Below are positions 11,519 to 23,845 of a stretch of DNA of 64,000 nt, piece by piece. The first letter of the stretch is position 1. The number at the start of each line of letters is the position of its first letter. This stretch comes from Brachynemurus nebulosus (lineage: Eukaryota > Arthropoda > Insecta > Neuroptera > Myrmeleontidae): positions 8,830,670 through 8,894,669 of the forward strand of contig JAPWDM010000001.1 in assembly GCA_035578155.1 (NCBI GenBank), written 5' to 3'. The notes under the pieces were generated by a model that saw only the letters and a list, made by a program, of their open reading frames with translations, did no database searches and was not told the origin of the DNA. Made by a program: the position numbers and the translations under genes.

Positions 11519-13459
11519 TTAATATATCTAAACTGAAAACATTGCAAGATTTATTTTTAAAAAATTGAGAAAACGTTACGGACGTGACTGAGGGGGGGGG
11601 GGGTTACAGACGTGACAATAAAGTTAACAGTTTCATTAAAAGCCATTTATTTTACACAATATACACTTTTATTTATTTACAAAATTCTCAATATTCTTTC
11701 TTTGCTGTGTATTGGTAGTTACAAATTCTACTAAAGTTAAGTTATTGCTCAAAAACTTCAACACATTTTGGAAAGTGGTAAGTCACTCAAACTTCAACCA
11801 TTTTTATTTCAGAATCCTCCAAAGTTCTCAAAATGTCCTTCAAACCTACTAGTTTATCACTTTCTTGACTCATTCGATTTTTTTTTTTAATTAGGTACTT
11901 TTTATATTAAGTTTTAAATTAGTATTTTTTAAATTAGTTACATTTAAATTAGGTATTTTGATGGCTTTATTAAGGGTTATATTAGGAAATTCAAAAATTA
12001 ATTTTTTTACTGCAAGGTGTATGTTTGAAAATAATGGATGCTTATCAATTTGAACAATTACGACGATTGAACAAGAAAATTTTTTTGCTCGTCTTGCATA
12101 CAATATTTTTTGAAATACTGAATTAAAATGAAAAATATTAATAAAAAATGAAAAAATTATATCAAAATATTAAAAGTTACCTATAATATATAACCTATAC
12201 ATTAAACACATGGTACATTTTTTTTCTTATTAAAAGTCTCCTCTTCAGGTAACTTTCGAGTTATTATAACGCAGTTATATTCATTACAATTTATCGCATT
12301 GTATAAATTTGAGATTGTGTGTAAGGGATGTTTGTAATTCTTAGAAATTTTCGAGTACATCTTACTCACATAAAACGGAAAACTTAAGTACTGTACCTAC
12401 ATAATAATAGAGGTCGCGGCTTCAAAATATTACGTTAAGATGGTTGGTATAACTAATAACGACTTTTCAAGACTAAAATAGCTTATTATTAGTGAAATGT
12501 AGTTTCTTTTAGTGTAGGGTGATCGTTTAAAATTGGGTAAATTTGTTTAAAAGTGTTGAATTATTAATTGCGGAAAAATTCCTGTTTATAAATTTTAAAG
12601 ATACTTCTGCTCTCTTATTAAGAGGTATTTACATTTCTTGTTGACGTCGAAAAGGTCTATGAGGACTTATTTCAAATTTCAAATGTAATCATTGCCAATA
12701 TAGGGCCTAAAGAAATCGAAAAACAAAAAGTCCGAAAGAAAAATCTTCCCCATGTTATTGATATTATTTTAACGTTTTGAAAACATCCAATAATTTTGAA
12801 TTTTTTCGAAATCTACAAAATGTATTTATTGTTTTAAGGGTACAATTTTTTCCATAGATCAAGTGATTTAGACAAACTGAATTTTCTTATTCTTCTTCAA
12901 TGGTCCTTACCTTACTCGAAAATGAAAAAATTTTGAAATATTACCGGTAATTTAGTATACCAAAAGTGGATAGAAACTTTTACCCATGGAAGGAACCGGG
13001 GAGGGGTGGTGGTTGAAATTTCAAAAATTTTTGTAAAATAAAATTTTTAAAAATCTTAATTAGCAATCACTTTGTTTCCTGCAAACTTCCCTTAAAAATA
13101 CACCCATCTAGCACTAGAAACTTACTAAATTTGCATTCTTCATAACTTTAAAAGAGACAATAATACTCCTATCGCAGCATCCTGCATAACATAGCGAATT
13201 TCCATTTATAAAAATTAGTTTTTCTTGGAAACTAGTTGACATAGAATAATAGCTTAAAGACCTTTTTTATGTGACTTTTTCTCCTCTTTCAAATGGTGTA
13301 AAAAATTTCACAATAATTTTTGAACAAGGGGAAATTTTGGCAAAAAGCTAATTGTTTTTATGAAAGATGCCCCATTTTCAATCCAACATTTTCATCAAAT
13401 TTTGTAAAAGTAGGACATTTTGTTTGAGAGTTATCGTGCGGACACATAAAATATATATA
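11519..13459. other. No gene recognised
   Basis: Contains the words GTTACGGACGTGAC (11574) and GTTACAGACGTGAC (11605) around a G9-10 run, and a low-complexity minus-strand frame at 11891-12103. The segment 12640-13440 has the long A/T-rich texture of an old repeat but no readable ends. Confidence 0.4.
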
Positions 13460-14435
13460 CCGTAAACACGGATTACTTGAGCCCTAAGGTGTAACTTGAG
13501 ACCAAAATGGAAAAAATATTATTTTCTTTTGTGCTTAGTGTAGCCAGTAGTAAAAGTAAGTTACAGGTTTATCTGATAGGTAACAGTACTAAGTTCACTG
13601 TATTTATGTTTAGGTAGTTCTGAAAATTTACACTAGGTGTCAGGCGGGTGTTGTTTACCTCTATTTGAAGTTGCTAACTTTCAACTGTAAAAAATATTTC
13701 GATAGCTCACAAAGTAAAGTAAGTGTATAATTTTCATACTTGATTCGTTACTAAAGAAAATTAAGACACATTCATATGCCAGCTATTTCCTTAATTTCTT
13801 AATTTAAGGTTTTGATAAACCGCACTTAACATAACCTTCATTAGGGTAACTTGAGCCCATTATAACTTTGGTATAAAATGGTACATGGATCCAATTAAAA
13901 AGGCATGGAAGTGGTCCAAGAACAAGGACGTATTTTACTCTAAATGGGAAGATATAGTTAAGAAAATACCTCCACCTGCACTAATCAAAAAAGGATTATT
14001 CTCTCTAGGTAGATCAAAAGACACACTTTAACTCATAAAAATAATTTGGTATCCATTACAATGTTTGTTTGAAAATTTTTATTCAGTTTTGGTACCTATT
14101 CATGTTTTTTGAATAAATACATGTTTGTACAATGTGTTTTAGCTAACAAAACAACATCCCGCATGGTCTCATACTGTTTTCAAATGAAATTCACTTGGAA
14201 ATTTAGGTTTGAGCTCAAGTAACCCGATCTTGAAATTAACTTGCACTAAAATCTAAAGATGTTTAAAATTTATGAACCATCAGAAAAAAATCCATATTAT
14301 ATAATAAACTAACCGTAGTCATATACAGAATAATATACTGAATTTCTCTATCCCAAATAAATATAACAGTTACGCTAAATTTTAAAAATTATCAGATGAT
14401 TTACAAATCTGGGCTCAAGTAATCCGTATTTACGG
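13460..14435 (+). mobile_element. Tc1/mariner-type TIR element (TA-flanked)
   Basis: The left end CCGTAAACACGGATTACTTG and the reverse complement of the right end CCGTAAATACGGATTACTTG match over more than 25 bp, continuing AGCCC, with one mismatch. Both ends are flanked by TA (13458-13459 and 14436-14437), which is the Tc1/mariner target. The 976-bp element is nonautonomous. It retains a 48-residue frame at 13885-14031. Confidence 0.85.
13885..14031 (+). pseudogene. Short coding remnant inside the TA-flanked element
   Basis: ATG at 13885 opens 48 codons. The peptide begins MDPIKKAWKWSKNKDVFY and contains KWEDIVKKIPPPALIKKG before a stop at 14029. The Trp/Lys-rich composition looks like real former coding sequence rather than AT noise. 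I do not recognise the domain. It may be a piece of the element's former transposase or a captured exon. Confidence 0.35.
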
Positions 14436-15443
14436 TACCTACACATATATAAATTTTAGCAAATTTTATTTTCGGTTTCTAGGGCCCCAAAACAAATTTC
14501 TGTCCTAGTCCCGGACTCATTTGCGTCATGACAGTGGCCCTAATAGCTGACTTTCCGATTCGAAAATTCGCTAAAATCCAAAACTAGTATTCGAAAACAT
14601 CAGTTGAACGGAAGTGATGAAGCGATAAAAATATATGATTCCTATTTTCATCACTTGGCCATGAAACCTGAAAAAAATTTTGTTATGTATTTGAAGCCGA
14701 AGTTAGAAAATTATTTTAACATTACATTATGAAAAGTATAATAGAAATATCGAAAAATTATTGCCATGTTGTTTGTCATTCTACCAAAATGTTATAATTA
14801 ATCGCTAATATATCCTTCCTTGTTCGCTGCTTCACCCATATATTGTAAGAATTCAATACTACATTAGATAATTGTGATAAAAGCCAAATCAACTAGAAAT
14901 TGTATGATGTAATTTAAAAATGAAGCAAAATTAGATGCACTATAGATATAGATACTCTAATGTAAAAATACAAAAAAGGAGAGACGAGGTGGGTCTAATT
15001 TCGCTTCATTTCTGACTTATTTATGAATTTCTAACTATACATGATTTATTTTAAAAATATGTAACGTAAAAGCCCCTATATACCGAAACACTATTTTTAG
15101 GTGTGTAATTAAACTGGCTTATAAAAATTGACAAATAAATTAAACACCAATTTTTTTTCTTAATGAGCATCAAACAAAGTTTTTTTTTAATGAATATGTT
15201 TATAAAAAAATACAACCCAAAAATTTTTATTTATTAATGTTTTTCTTTTACAAAATGTCGACATCAATATCCAAACAACGAAATATTAATGACACTAGGA
15301 GTTGGGAACTGATATACAAACAGGCGTGTTATATGAGTAATATGACACATAGAGTGACATCTAGACGTCAATGTAGGAAACATAGAATGGTTTAAGTATC
15401 AGACGTAAATAAAGGATCAAAATACTATATTTAACAAAAATTG

Positions 15444-15448
<5 letters not shown>

Positions 15449-15508
<60 letters not shown>
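15449..15508. repeat. (TA)n microsatellite
   Basis: About 30 uninterrupted TA copies followed by AATAATAATAAT. Confidence 0.97.
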
Positions 15509-15511
<3 letters not shown>

Positions 15512-16444
15512 ATAATAATTTTTGTTATCAGAGGTTTCTTTCAGAAATAACTTCATTAATATATAAATATCAAAGCTGTTCCAGTATTGGATCGCGTTCC
15601 GGTATAGGGGATTTTACCCTATATTATTAAAATGAAAAAGAAAATTTAATAACAAATTATGTGCATAAATGTCAGTAGGATTTGATAAAGCAATATACCT
15701 ACATGTAGTAATCATTTGAAAGAATTTTAAATATTCAAACTGAATGTGATATTGTTTTTAATAAAAATATTTTAGATAATACAATTAAATAAATTTAAAG
15801 CTTTATAACACACTTATGGTTTTGATATTGAAGATATACAAAATTGGTATTGAATAAGAAATGTAATTGTAAATTAAATAACCAATATTTTATACTAAAA
15901 ATGCATTCCATGCAATCTTATTACTTTAAAATTTTACTCTTTTATCGAATTTCCATTCTATAAATTCAGTTATTTATATTATTTTGCTTTAATTGAAATC
16001 AATTTACATAAAAATGAAAATACAAGTTCCTTTAAATCTTTGGGCTTAAACACCAAGGAATTTATTCATTTCACAAAATTATTGAGAACACAAAAATTAT
16101 CTGTCCCCATGCAATATTCGTAAATTACTTGCAATCCGTGACGTGACATATTTATGATATAATATTCAGATCAGAAAAGGAATTAGTTAAAAAGAAACTT
16201 TTAAAATATAATTGATTATTGTAAATGAATTAAACACCTGTTCTAAAGATTAATTTTTCAAGTTTTGATTTTTTTTCTAAAGTTAGAATCTCTCCCAACG
16301 AAACATTTTATACACAAAGGTATTTTCAATGTTATAAAGAACTATAAATAAACCGAGCAGGTGCAAACTAAACTAACTATTCTCTGTTTTATCGCAACAT
16401 ATTATACATGAATATACCGGTTCGGTTATTTTACATACCTTATT

Positions 16445-16474
16445 ACAGACAGACAGACAGACAGACAGACAGAC
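16445..16474. repeat. (ACAG)n microsatellite
   Basis: About seven perfect copies of ACAG between TATT and CCCAATC. Confidence 0.95.
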
Positions 16475-16843
16475 CCAATCGTGGTAGACGCAGATACATA
16501 TTATAATCGGTGTTTCTTACCACTAATTATATTAAATATCAAGTTTGGAATGTAGAAATAAAGCTAATGATTTACTAAAAATTAGAATTTATCTTTTATA
16601 ATAATTAATGAATTTTAATTCGTACATTACTTACTGATATTTTGGTAAAAATAAAAAATAAAATTTTAATTAAAAATAGCAAAAAAATGTTTAATGATAT
16701 CTACCTATACCATGTTTTTAAGATTTGCTTACAAGTTACATGTATCTCTCGTATTACATGTTTTCCGATAACACAGCTTCACTCAAATTTTTGTATAACA
16801 CGGTTAGCTATACAACAATTTTCATATAAAAAATTTTAGTTAA

Positions 16844-17539
16844 GAGGATTCGCTAAAAAACAAAAAAAGAAATCGATTTTTTTTTCTTCATAATTATATT
16901 CTTTAAGGTGTTAGAAATATTCTCCTTTAATTTTATTTTAAGAAAAAAAATCAAAAAATTATGAGCATTTTAGTGCACGCGCTTTACTATAATTCAATTT
17001 AAATAAAAAAATTTAAATACTTTTTTCTCGAAAGTACATTTTTCGACATGGTTCCTCATGTGTCTCAAAAAGTATCTGAGATATTAACATAAATCAAAGT
17101 GCATATTATTCCTCCATACCATCATTTTGGCAGGAACTAAGATCTCTTGGTTCCGTAATATATTTTCAAGATGACGACTGTTTAGAATCGAAAAAAAGCG
17201 GTGACTTTCAAAATGCGATTTCTAGCTGGTTTTTTATTTTTTTTTTAGATCCTAGTTAGTGCCATAACTGTATAATATGTATATTTTCAAAAAATTCTTG
17301 ATTTTTCGATTTTGGTTCACTGGGGATTTCAGAATGCGAGGAACCATCAAGGTGGAAAAAAACTCGCAATGTTGACTTCAAAGCCATTTATACTCAGCTC
17401 TTTTTTGAATGTTGTTTTAAATTTTTTTTTTAATCTTAAGACATGTAGAAACAATGTTGCATATTTACTTTTTTAATAAAATATTTATTTGTATCAAAAT
17501 TTGTGTTAAAATTTATATGTTCTTAGTTGCTTGAAACAT

Positions 17540-17632
<93 letters not shown>

Positions 17633-17810
17633 ATAACGGACATTTTTTTTAGAATCGTGTTCTACGGGTCTGAAAACGGATATCGCCCCTACTCTGGCCT
17701 CTCGCCGTTTTTATCGTATAGGCTGTATGAGTATAATTTCTTCAAGGAAAAATTCGACAAAAAAAGCTAGATTTTTGTGGTTTTTTTTTTGTTTTTTGGC
17801 GAATCTCCCC
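16844..17810 (+). mobile_element. TTAA-target TIR element carrying a (TA)n tract and an array-related segment
   Basis: Flanked by TTAA (16840-16843 and 17811-17814). The left end reads GAGGATTCGCTAAAAAACAA and the reverse complement of the right end reads GGGGAGATTCGCCAAAAAAC, continuing in A-rich sequence on both sides. The right part holds a long (TA)n tract (17541-17620). Just beyond it, about 130 bp (17635-17770) match the end module of the 34-46 kb array units: GTGTTCTACGGGTC, then CGAAAACGGAT-like and CGCCCCTACTC blocks, then TATCGTATAG. Kolobok-like or piggyBac-like by target only. The shared segment means the array family has dispersed relatives. Confidence 0.7.
17541..17620. repeat. 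(TA)n microsatellite
   Basis: About 40 TA copies followed by GTATGTATGTAT. It occupies the same relative position as the (TA)n tract in each unit of the 34-46 kb array. Confidence 0.97.
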
Positions 17811-18438
17811 TTAACATACATTTATTTATCAGACTATGTAGATAGTACTGTGATGAAGATTGTCAGAACAATAATTTGACTTAGGATTTAAATTACAGGA
17901 AGGTTTAAACTCAGTCAAAAATTTATAATTGTTTTTTGTGATTATTAATCGTTCTACTGAAAAGAATATAAAATTCGAGAAGATGAGCTGCAAAATTGTT
18001 TATACCAATACTAAAATATACAATGTATTTGTAAGAACGGCAAAACAAATCAAAATAATAAATTTTTGTTTTAATGAATGCAATAAGAAAAGCAAATGAA
18101 GTAGAAAATTCAAACAGTGAAGACGGCATCGTTCAACTGTAAAAATTTTACATTATTACATATATTAAGCAGTATCGATGAAAAAGGTAATTCTTGAATT
18201 TTAATATTTAAAACGGATTTATAGCTTATTCTAATAGGTATATGTTACAACAGATATTTATTAATTAATTTTATTTTACAGTATATCCTTTTTATGAGGT
18301 GGATAAAGACCCCATAAAAAAAGGCGCCAAAAAAAAATTTATTAGCTATAAAAAGTAGGTATAGTTCCCTCTAGATTTAAATTTTTTTTATACGATAGAT
18401 CGGGACCGCTTAAAAAAGTTTAATAGAAAATACATAAC
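17811..18438. other. No gene recognised
   Basis: AT-rich DNA with short A runs. A minus-strand frame at 17923-18129 has no recognisable motif. Confidence 0.45.
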
Positions 18439-18737
18439 TAGGGCCGGATCTAGGAGGGGGCAGCGGGGGCACGTGCCCCTTGCAAGTTTTCATGGGCGCC
18501 AAAAACGCAAGTTGAGGGGCGCCAAAACGGTGAATGGAATGTTTTTTTTTTTGCTCGTCACCTAATTTTTGCAGCGCTAGCCAAAAACGAATTTTTTTTG
18601 CTTGTCACTTACTTTTTGTAGGGAAAAAAATGTAAAAAATATCCGTGCGCCAAAATGTTTAATTTAACGTTTTTCTTAGGGAGGGCGCCAACAGCAAAGT
18701 TTGCCCCGCCCTCGTAATAACTGTAGGTCCGGCTCTG
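18439..18737. mobile_element. hAT-type MITE, 299 bp
   Basis: An exact 8-bp duplication TACATAAC (18431-18438 and 18738-18745) flanks ends TAGGGCCGGATCTAG and, on the reverse strand, CAGAGCCGGACCTAC. Ends of the form CAGGGCCGG plus an 8-bp duplication are typical of hAT MITEs. The interior repeats GGGCGCCAA-like words in both orientations. It has no coding potential. Confidence 0.88.
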
Positions 18738-20657
18738 TACATAACTCAAAACACGAAAAATTTGAGGTTGCTTTTGTATATAAGAAAAAGCATTAATTTA
18801 CATATGAGAATATTTTTAATTTTATCTTTACCCATAATATTATATAAAAATTGCTTTAATAAATAACTTAGACCCAATAAATCTTATGCAATGTATTGAG
18901 TGTTGATTAGGTAAATGTTTAAAAGCAATCAATAAGCAACTTATTGCAAATTAATGTTTATATTTCTTATATGTTTTGTTGCTTTTCTCATTACTCATTT
19001 TAATGGGCATTAAAAGTATTGCATAAAAACAGTTTCTGCTGTACTTAACTTGACATTGTTTGCTTTTTTTCATAGCTGAAAGTTCCCAGAGGCAACTTAA
19101 AATCCTTAGTTCCGGAGAAATTTGGACGCTTTTTTGGTCGTTTTTTTTGAAATTTTTTTTTGTCGCACGTTGCCCCGTGTTTCTGTACGAGTTAGCCTAC
19201 TTTTTAATTTTTTTTGGACGTAACCCTCTTTTTATTCTGACTTTTAGTCTTCTAGTCTGGTTTAACACGGTTTCGCATAATACTTTTTCTAAGAACAAGA
19301 GTACCGTGTTATAGGAGGGAAGCCTGTATTTATTTGTAATTTCAGTTAATATTTTGGCTATATATAGTTCGTAGAATGATTGACACCTTATCCCTGTAGG
19401 TGGTAAAAGACTTGACGGTTAGATTATTTTAATTGGTTCTGAATACGCGACTTATTCTAATTTCTTGTAATAAAATGTTATTTACATGAATTATATATCG
19501 TAGTAAAAGAATCGATTCGCCAATATTTTTATAATATTAATTAAAAATCGAAATAAGCCCCGTGGCGCAAAAAGTAATAGCTTCGATATACTGTTAGTTA
19601 AATTAGCTCAGATATTATGTCTATATGCGTAGTAGAGAGGTTCAGCCTCGGATTCTCAACTGCATCCGAAACTATAAAAATAAACGTACGGACCGAGTAT
19701 GATTACCCTGTTAACCGGGAAATAAACTTTTACAATGGGGACTTTTTTTTATAGTTGATAGGCAATATGATCACCCTCAAGTACTAAAAGGAAATTGTTT
19801 TAAACTTATTGATTTTATTTACTTCAACAAAATATGATATTTGGGTGATTCTCAGTTAAGACGTAGGTACTCTTAATGTCTTATTGTGATATGTATATAA
19901 CGTCAGTATCATTTAAAACATTGCGTCTACTTTACTGTAAATGAATTTCATGACCTTGATTGACTTAGTTTCGTTTCAATCGCACCTTATCCTTGAAAAT
20001 AGTCTCTCCCCTAGCCTGTTCCTTTAACATCTTATCAGTCAATAAACGAATTTATATATTTTATAATTTATATATAATTTATATTTCAAATCTGTAAACA
20101 AAATTTTCATTATTTTTCATCTCCTTTTCGCAAAACTAACCCACAAATTTTAACCCCAAACCACCCCTGCCGATGTAACTTGAACAAATTGCTCATCAAT
20201 AGATAGCTCTTTAAAAAAGAGAAATATCGCCAATTTAAACTTTTGCTCTGTCTCTTACTGTTTTCGAGATATTTGAAAAATTAAATTTTTACTCCAATTT
20301 TTGCAGGGCGATTTCACACTTCCAAACCGTTTTTCCGCCGATAAAACAAAATACGTGTCTCTTAGACTTCGACGTAGAATAACATATTTCAGCGGCATTG
20401 AAATCGGAGGCGGACGCCTGGGAACCTTCCCTTGTTAGTAGAGTTTTGTTAAAGTTTTATGGGCATTTTAGGATTGGTATTTGGTTAAAAAATAATTTCT
20501 ATTAATGATATTATATATTCCAAGGTTAAATTTTGTTTCCAATGTCTAAATAACTTAAAATAATGATATTATAGTATTTTATAAAATAAGGTTGTTCGAA
20601 AATTGATAGAATAATTTAATAATTTATATAACAATTCTAATTAAACTTAACTCTTAA
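18738..20657. other. No gene recognised
   Basis: Anonymous AT-rich DNA. The frame at 19060-19314 is Phe/Leu-rich because it runs through T tracts and is not a credible protein. The stretch 20100-20400 has the texture of old transposon interior, but its ends are not readable. Confidence 0.45.
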
Positions 20658-21547
20658 GGGGGACCACTAGTGTGACGTCTTCAAAAAAATGGAAAATGCA
20701 TGCATGTTTCGATAGTCTATACCTTTAGAAATAACATACTAAAATTTCAAGTGCATATCTCAAATAGTTTTTGAGCCACAGCCATCCGAAGACTGGATTC
20801 TGATTTTCATTGTTAACTTTGAGGTATTGAGAAATGTATGAAGGTTGATAGTTCCGGAGTTTCTGGACGTGGCTGCCAGTCACATATTGTGGAGAAGCTA
20901 GACCCTGGAACATTTAAGCGACTCATCTAGTTTTACTATGACCGTTATAGTCAGTACATCTTAAAAAATTTTAGTAAAAATTCTCAGTGATTAAAAGTAA
21001 AAGGTAAAATTAGGAAAAACTACATTTTTCAAATTTGCTGCAGTTATAACTCGAAGACAAATCATTCGATCGATTTGATTCTTATGGCAGCTTCTTTTAT
21101 ATATGTTTCTTCGTGCCATGAACCTCCAGTTTTCCGATCGAATAAAAAATGTAATTTTCGCAAGCCAAAAACCATCAAATTTTCGCGCAAAATTTGAAAC
21201 TATTTTTTAAAAACTCCGCCATTTTGTTAAATTTCAACTTTTTTTTTCGACTGAGGTTTACGGCACGGACCATAGCTTCTAGTTTAATAGGCTTTTTGGT
21301 TTTTTTTGATTTCAAGCAGTGTGAAGGCTGCTATCACTGCAACAGTGGGGGAACTTTTTTTGGAGCCTTGGGAGATCTCGAATAACTCACTGAATTTTCA
21401 ATTTTTTGGTCCAAAAATTTTACCATGAGTTTATTATATATCACAGAATATATCCTTAAAATATTAAAAACTTCGATACAGTAGTTTTCTTTAAAAAAAA
21501 TTCCCATAAATCACCTTCTTTTCAGGCGGTCACAATAGTGGTCCCCC
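20658..21547. mobile_element. TTAA-target TIR element, 890 bp
   Basis: Flanked by TTAA (20654-20657 and 21548-21551). The left end is GGGGGACCACTAGTGTGAC and the reverse complement of the right end is GGGGGACCACTATTGTGAC, a near-perfect inverted repeat. TTAA plus 5' GG-rich termini fits Kolobok better than piggyBac, but no transposase remains. Two short frames inside (20725-20913 minus, 21194-21385 plus) are not convincing. Confidence 0.82.
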
Positions 21548-22841
21548 TTAAGATAATAATGTTTTTTTTTTTGATGAGCCAATGATAATATTTCCTTCCT
21601 GTATAGAGTATCTCCTCTGGACACTTGTAAAACACGAAAAAATAGCTTAATTGATTAGCCATCTTCTAGATCTAGATAATCTCAAAGATCCTAATTGTAT
21701 ACAAAACTCTTGTTATAAAATAAAAAAAAAATAAAAAATAAAATATTTATGTTATGCCACTTTTCTCAACAAAAATGACAACTGAGAACTACCCATTTAA
21801 TATTGTAAATCAAATACATATATTCATATATTTAAAACATATCGCCTTAGCCATAACAATAGCGCCTTATATAATATGCTCTGCAAAACGTTATGCGTTC
21901 AACATATTAAGGTTAATTTTCATGACGAAAAATGTCGTCATGCCCATCGAAGTAGTCTTCCGGGCATAATGAAATATTTCGTCATACCCAATTAATAGGT
22001 TCGGTTATTTTTCCAACCAAAAAGATGATGAAAATTGAAAAGAAAAATGAACAAAAATTAATAATGTTCATTGAAAATACTGTTTTGATAAAAATGAATA
22101 ATAGATTATTCTATAAGTGACTATTTCTGTAGAGAAATCTGTATACTAATTGACAGTAAGTAAATAAACTTTTATGACCTGTTATTGCTTGTAACTAAAG
22201 TAACCAAAAAACAGAATGATAAGTGTTTTTTGTGGTTACCTGTTTACCACTCAAGTGGTTGAAAAAAAATTTTAAATGACCATTATAAAAATCTTTAAAA
22301 AATTATGTTACACCTTTTCCAATGTTAAATTACTGTTATAAGTTACGATGGAAAATTAAATGTGTGAATGATTTCAATAATTTTTTGTGTTATTTAATAC
22401 TTAAATTATGAAAAATTGTACAATTTTTATCCCTCAAAATTAACGTTCTCTAATAATTCATACGATTAAATGCTTAAAACATGATATTAAGTAGTCAATG
22501 TTCTACTACAGCTCATGTTTATTAAGTTGGTCGTTAAAATATCACCTTATCCAAAACTTACATAAAGTATACGACATTGATATTTTTGTCATTTTATCCA
22601 AAATCATGTTTTGTTCACTTTCAAAATGTTAACTTTCAAAATGTAAAGCATAACTTCTTAATCCTAACGCCCCTACTTTCCTAAACTAATACGGTTCAAG
22701 ACCAATACATCTCAAAGAATACTTTATCGGAGCCCAATCGCGAGTGCATCCAGAGTGGCTCGATAGTGTTGATTGAGAACGAACAGTAAACAACGCTATA
22801 ATGTATACATAACAAGAGTTTACCGGAGCAAGACTGGACTC
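21548..22841. other. No gene recognised
   Basis: Contains two nearby inverted words around ATGACGAAAAATGTCGTCAT and a GGGCATAATG / ATTTCGTCATACCC pair at 21920-21990. No gene is seen. A word AGTGCATCCAGAGTGG (22743-22758) lies just left of the long inverted repeat and has a diverged direct copy on its right side. Confidence 0.4.
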
Positions 22842-23218
22842 ACAAGGAGATGCACCCAGAGTGAAATTCGGGATTTTGATGAAACTTCGCTGGTGTGTAG
22901 TATAGGTAAAAATAATGAACCCGTATTTTTTTTTATCGGCCATCGTCCACGTTTAGGGAGTGAAACCAGCCCCTAAAGTTGGGGGTTCAAATCGTATTTC
23001 TTAAGATATCTCGAAAACTATAAGAGATAGAGGAAAACTTTAAATTAATGAAATGTTACTCTTTGAAAGACCTATTCACCTGTATAGGTTAAACCAGGGC
23101 TGGGTTCATAAGGGGGGCTGGAGGGGTGAAAATGGGGGTAAATTTTCTTGCACAGCCTGAATGGTTCAATGTGTCAAATTTTTACCACTATAAATAGAAA
23201 GAGCACCAAAAATTAGGG
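22842..23218 (+). repeat. Left arm of a long, nearly identical inverted repeat
   Basis: This 377-bp arm is the reverse complement of 23468-23845. I noticed only a handful of differences by eye, for example GAGCACC versus GAGCATC and GGTTCAA versus GGTTAAA. It starts ACAAGGAGATGCACCC and ends AAAAATTAGGG. Transcription across it in either direction would give a long double-stranded hairpin with a 249-nt loop. It could be a foldback element or a recent palindromic duplication. Confidence 0.95.
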
Positions 23219-23467
23219 TAAAAAATATCGAATATGAGTAACCAAATGTACACATGGCTAAATTACCAATTAAGTTAGTACTGAAAAATATATGAATCAT
23301 TATCGGAAAGTAAAAAAATACATTTTCATGATGAAAATAAACATAAATATAAAAAAATATAGGACGTATTTGCAATCAATGATAATAATATATAATCTAC
23401 CCTATGTTATTCTTCCTTATGTGGCTTGGATACCACACACATTTCGAAAAAACGCAAAAACACGTAT
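23219..23467. other. Spacer (loop) of the long inverted repeat
   Basis: 249 bp of AT-rich DNA between the arms. No gene or terminal repeat is recognised. Confidence 0.8.
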
Positions 23468-23845
23468 CCCCTAATTTTTGATGCTCTTTCTATTTATAGT
23501 GGTAAAAATTTGACACATTTAACCATTCAGGCTGTGCAAGAAAATTTACCCCCATTTTCACCCCTCCAGCCCCCCTTATGAACCCAGCCCTGGTTTAACC
23601 TATACAGGTGAATAGGTCTTTCAAAGAGTAACATTTCATTAATTTAAAGCTTTCCTCTATCTCTTATAGTTTTCGAGATATCTTAAGAAATACGATTTGA
23701 ACCCCCAACTTTAGGGGCTGGTTTCACTCCCTAAACGTGGACGATGGCCGATAAAAAAAAATACGGGTTCATTATTTTTACCTATACTACACACCAGCGA
23801 AGTTTCATCAAAATCCCGAATTTCACTCTGGGTGCATCTCCTTGT
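23468..23845 (-). repeat. Right arm of the long inverted repeat
   Basis: Mirror copy of 22842-23218, ending GGGTGCATCTCCTTGT. Mirror-image short open frames appear in both arms. They are a by-product of the palindrome and not evidence of genes. Confidence 0.95.

Larger units (their letters stand above)
14436..16843. other. No gene recognised; contains two microsatellites
   Basis: AT-rich DNA with the (TA)n tract at 15449-15508 and the (ACAG)n tract at 16445-16474, each listed separately. The frame at 16642-16839 is low-complexity. Confidence 0.5.

Noticed and set aside
19060..19314. 84-codon Phe/Leu-rich frame resembling a membrane protein
   Set aside because: It runs through T homopolymers. 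Hydrophobicity comes from base composition and there is no start context or homology.
22686..22976. Overlapping open frames on both strands at the inverted-repeat arm
   Set aside because: Overlapping frames on opposite strands, mirrored in the other arm, without any motif.
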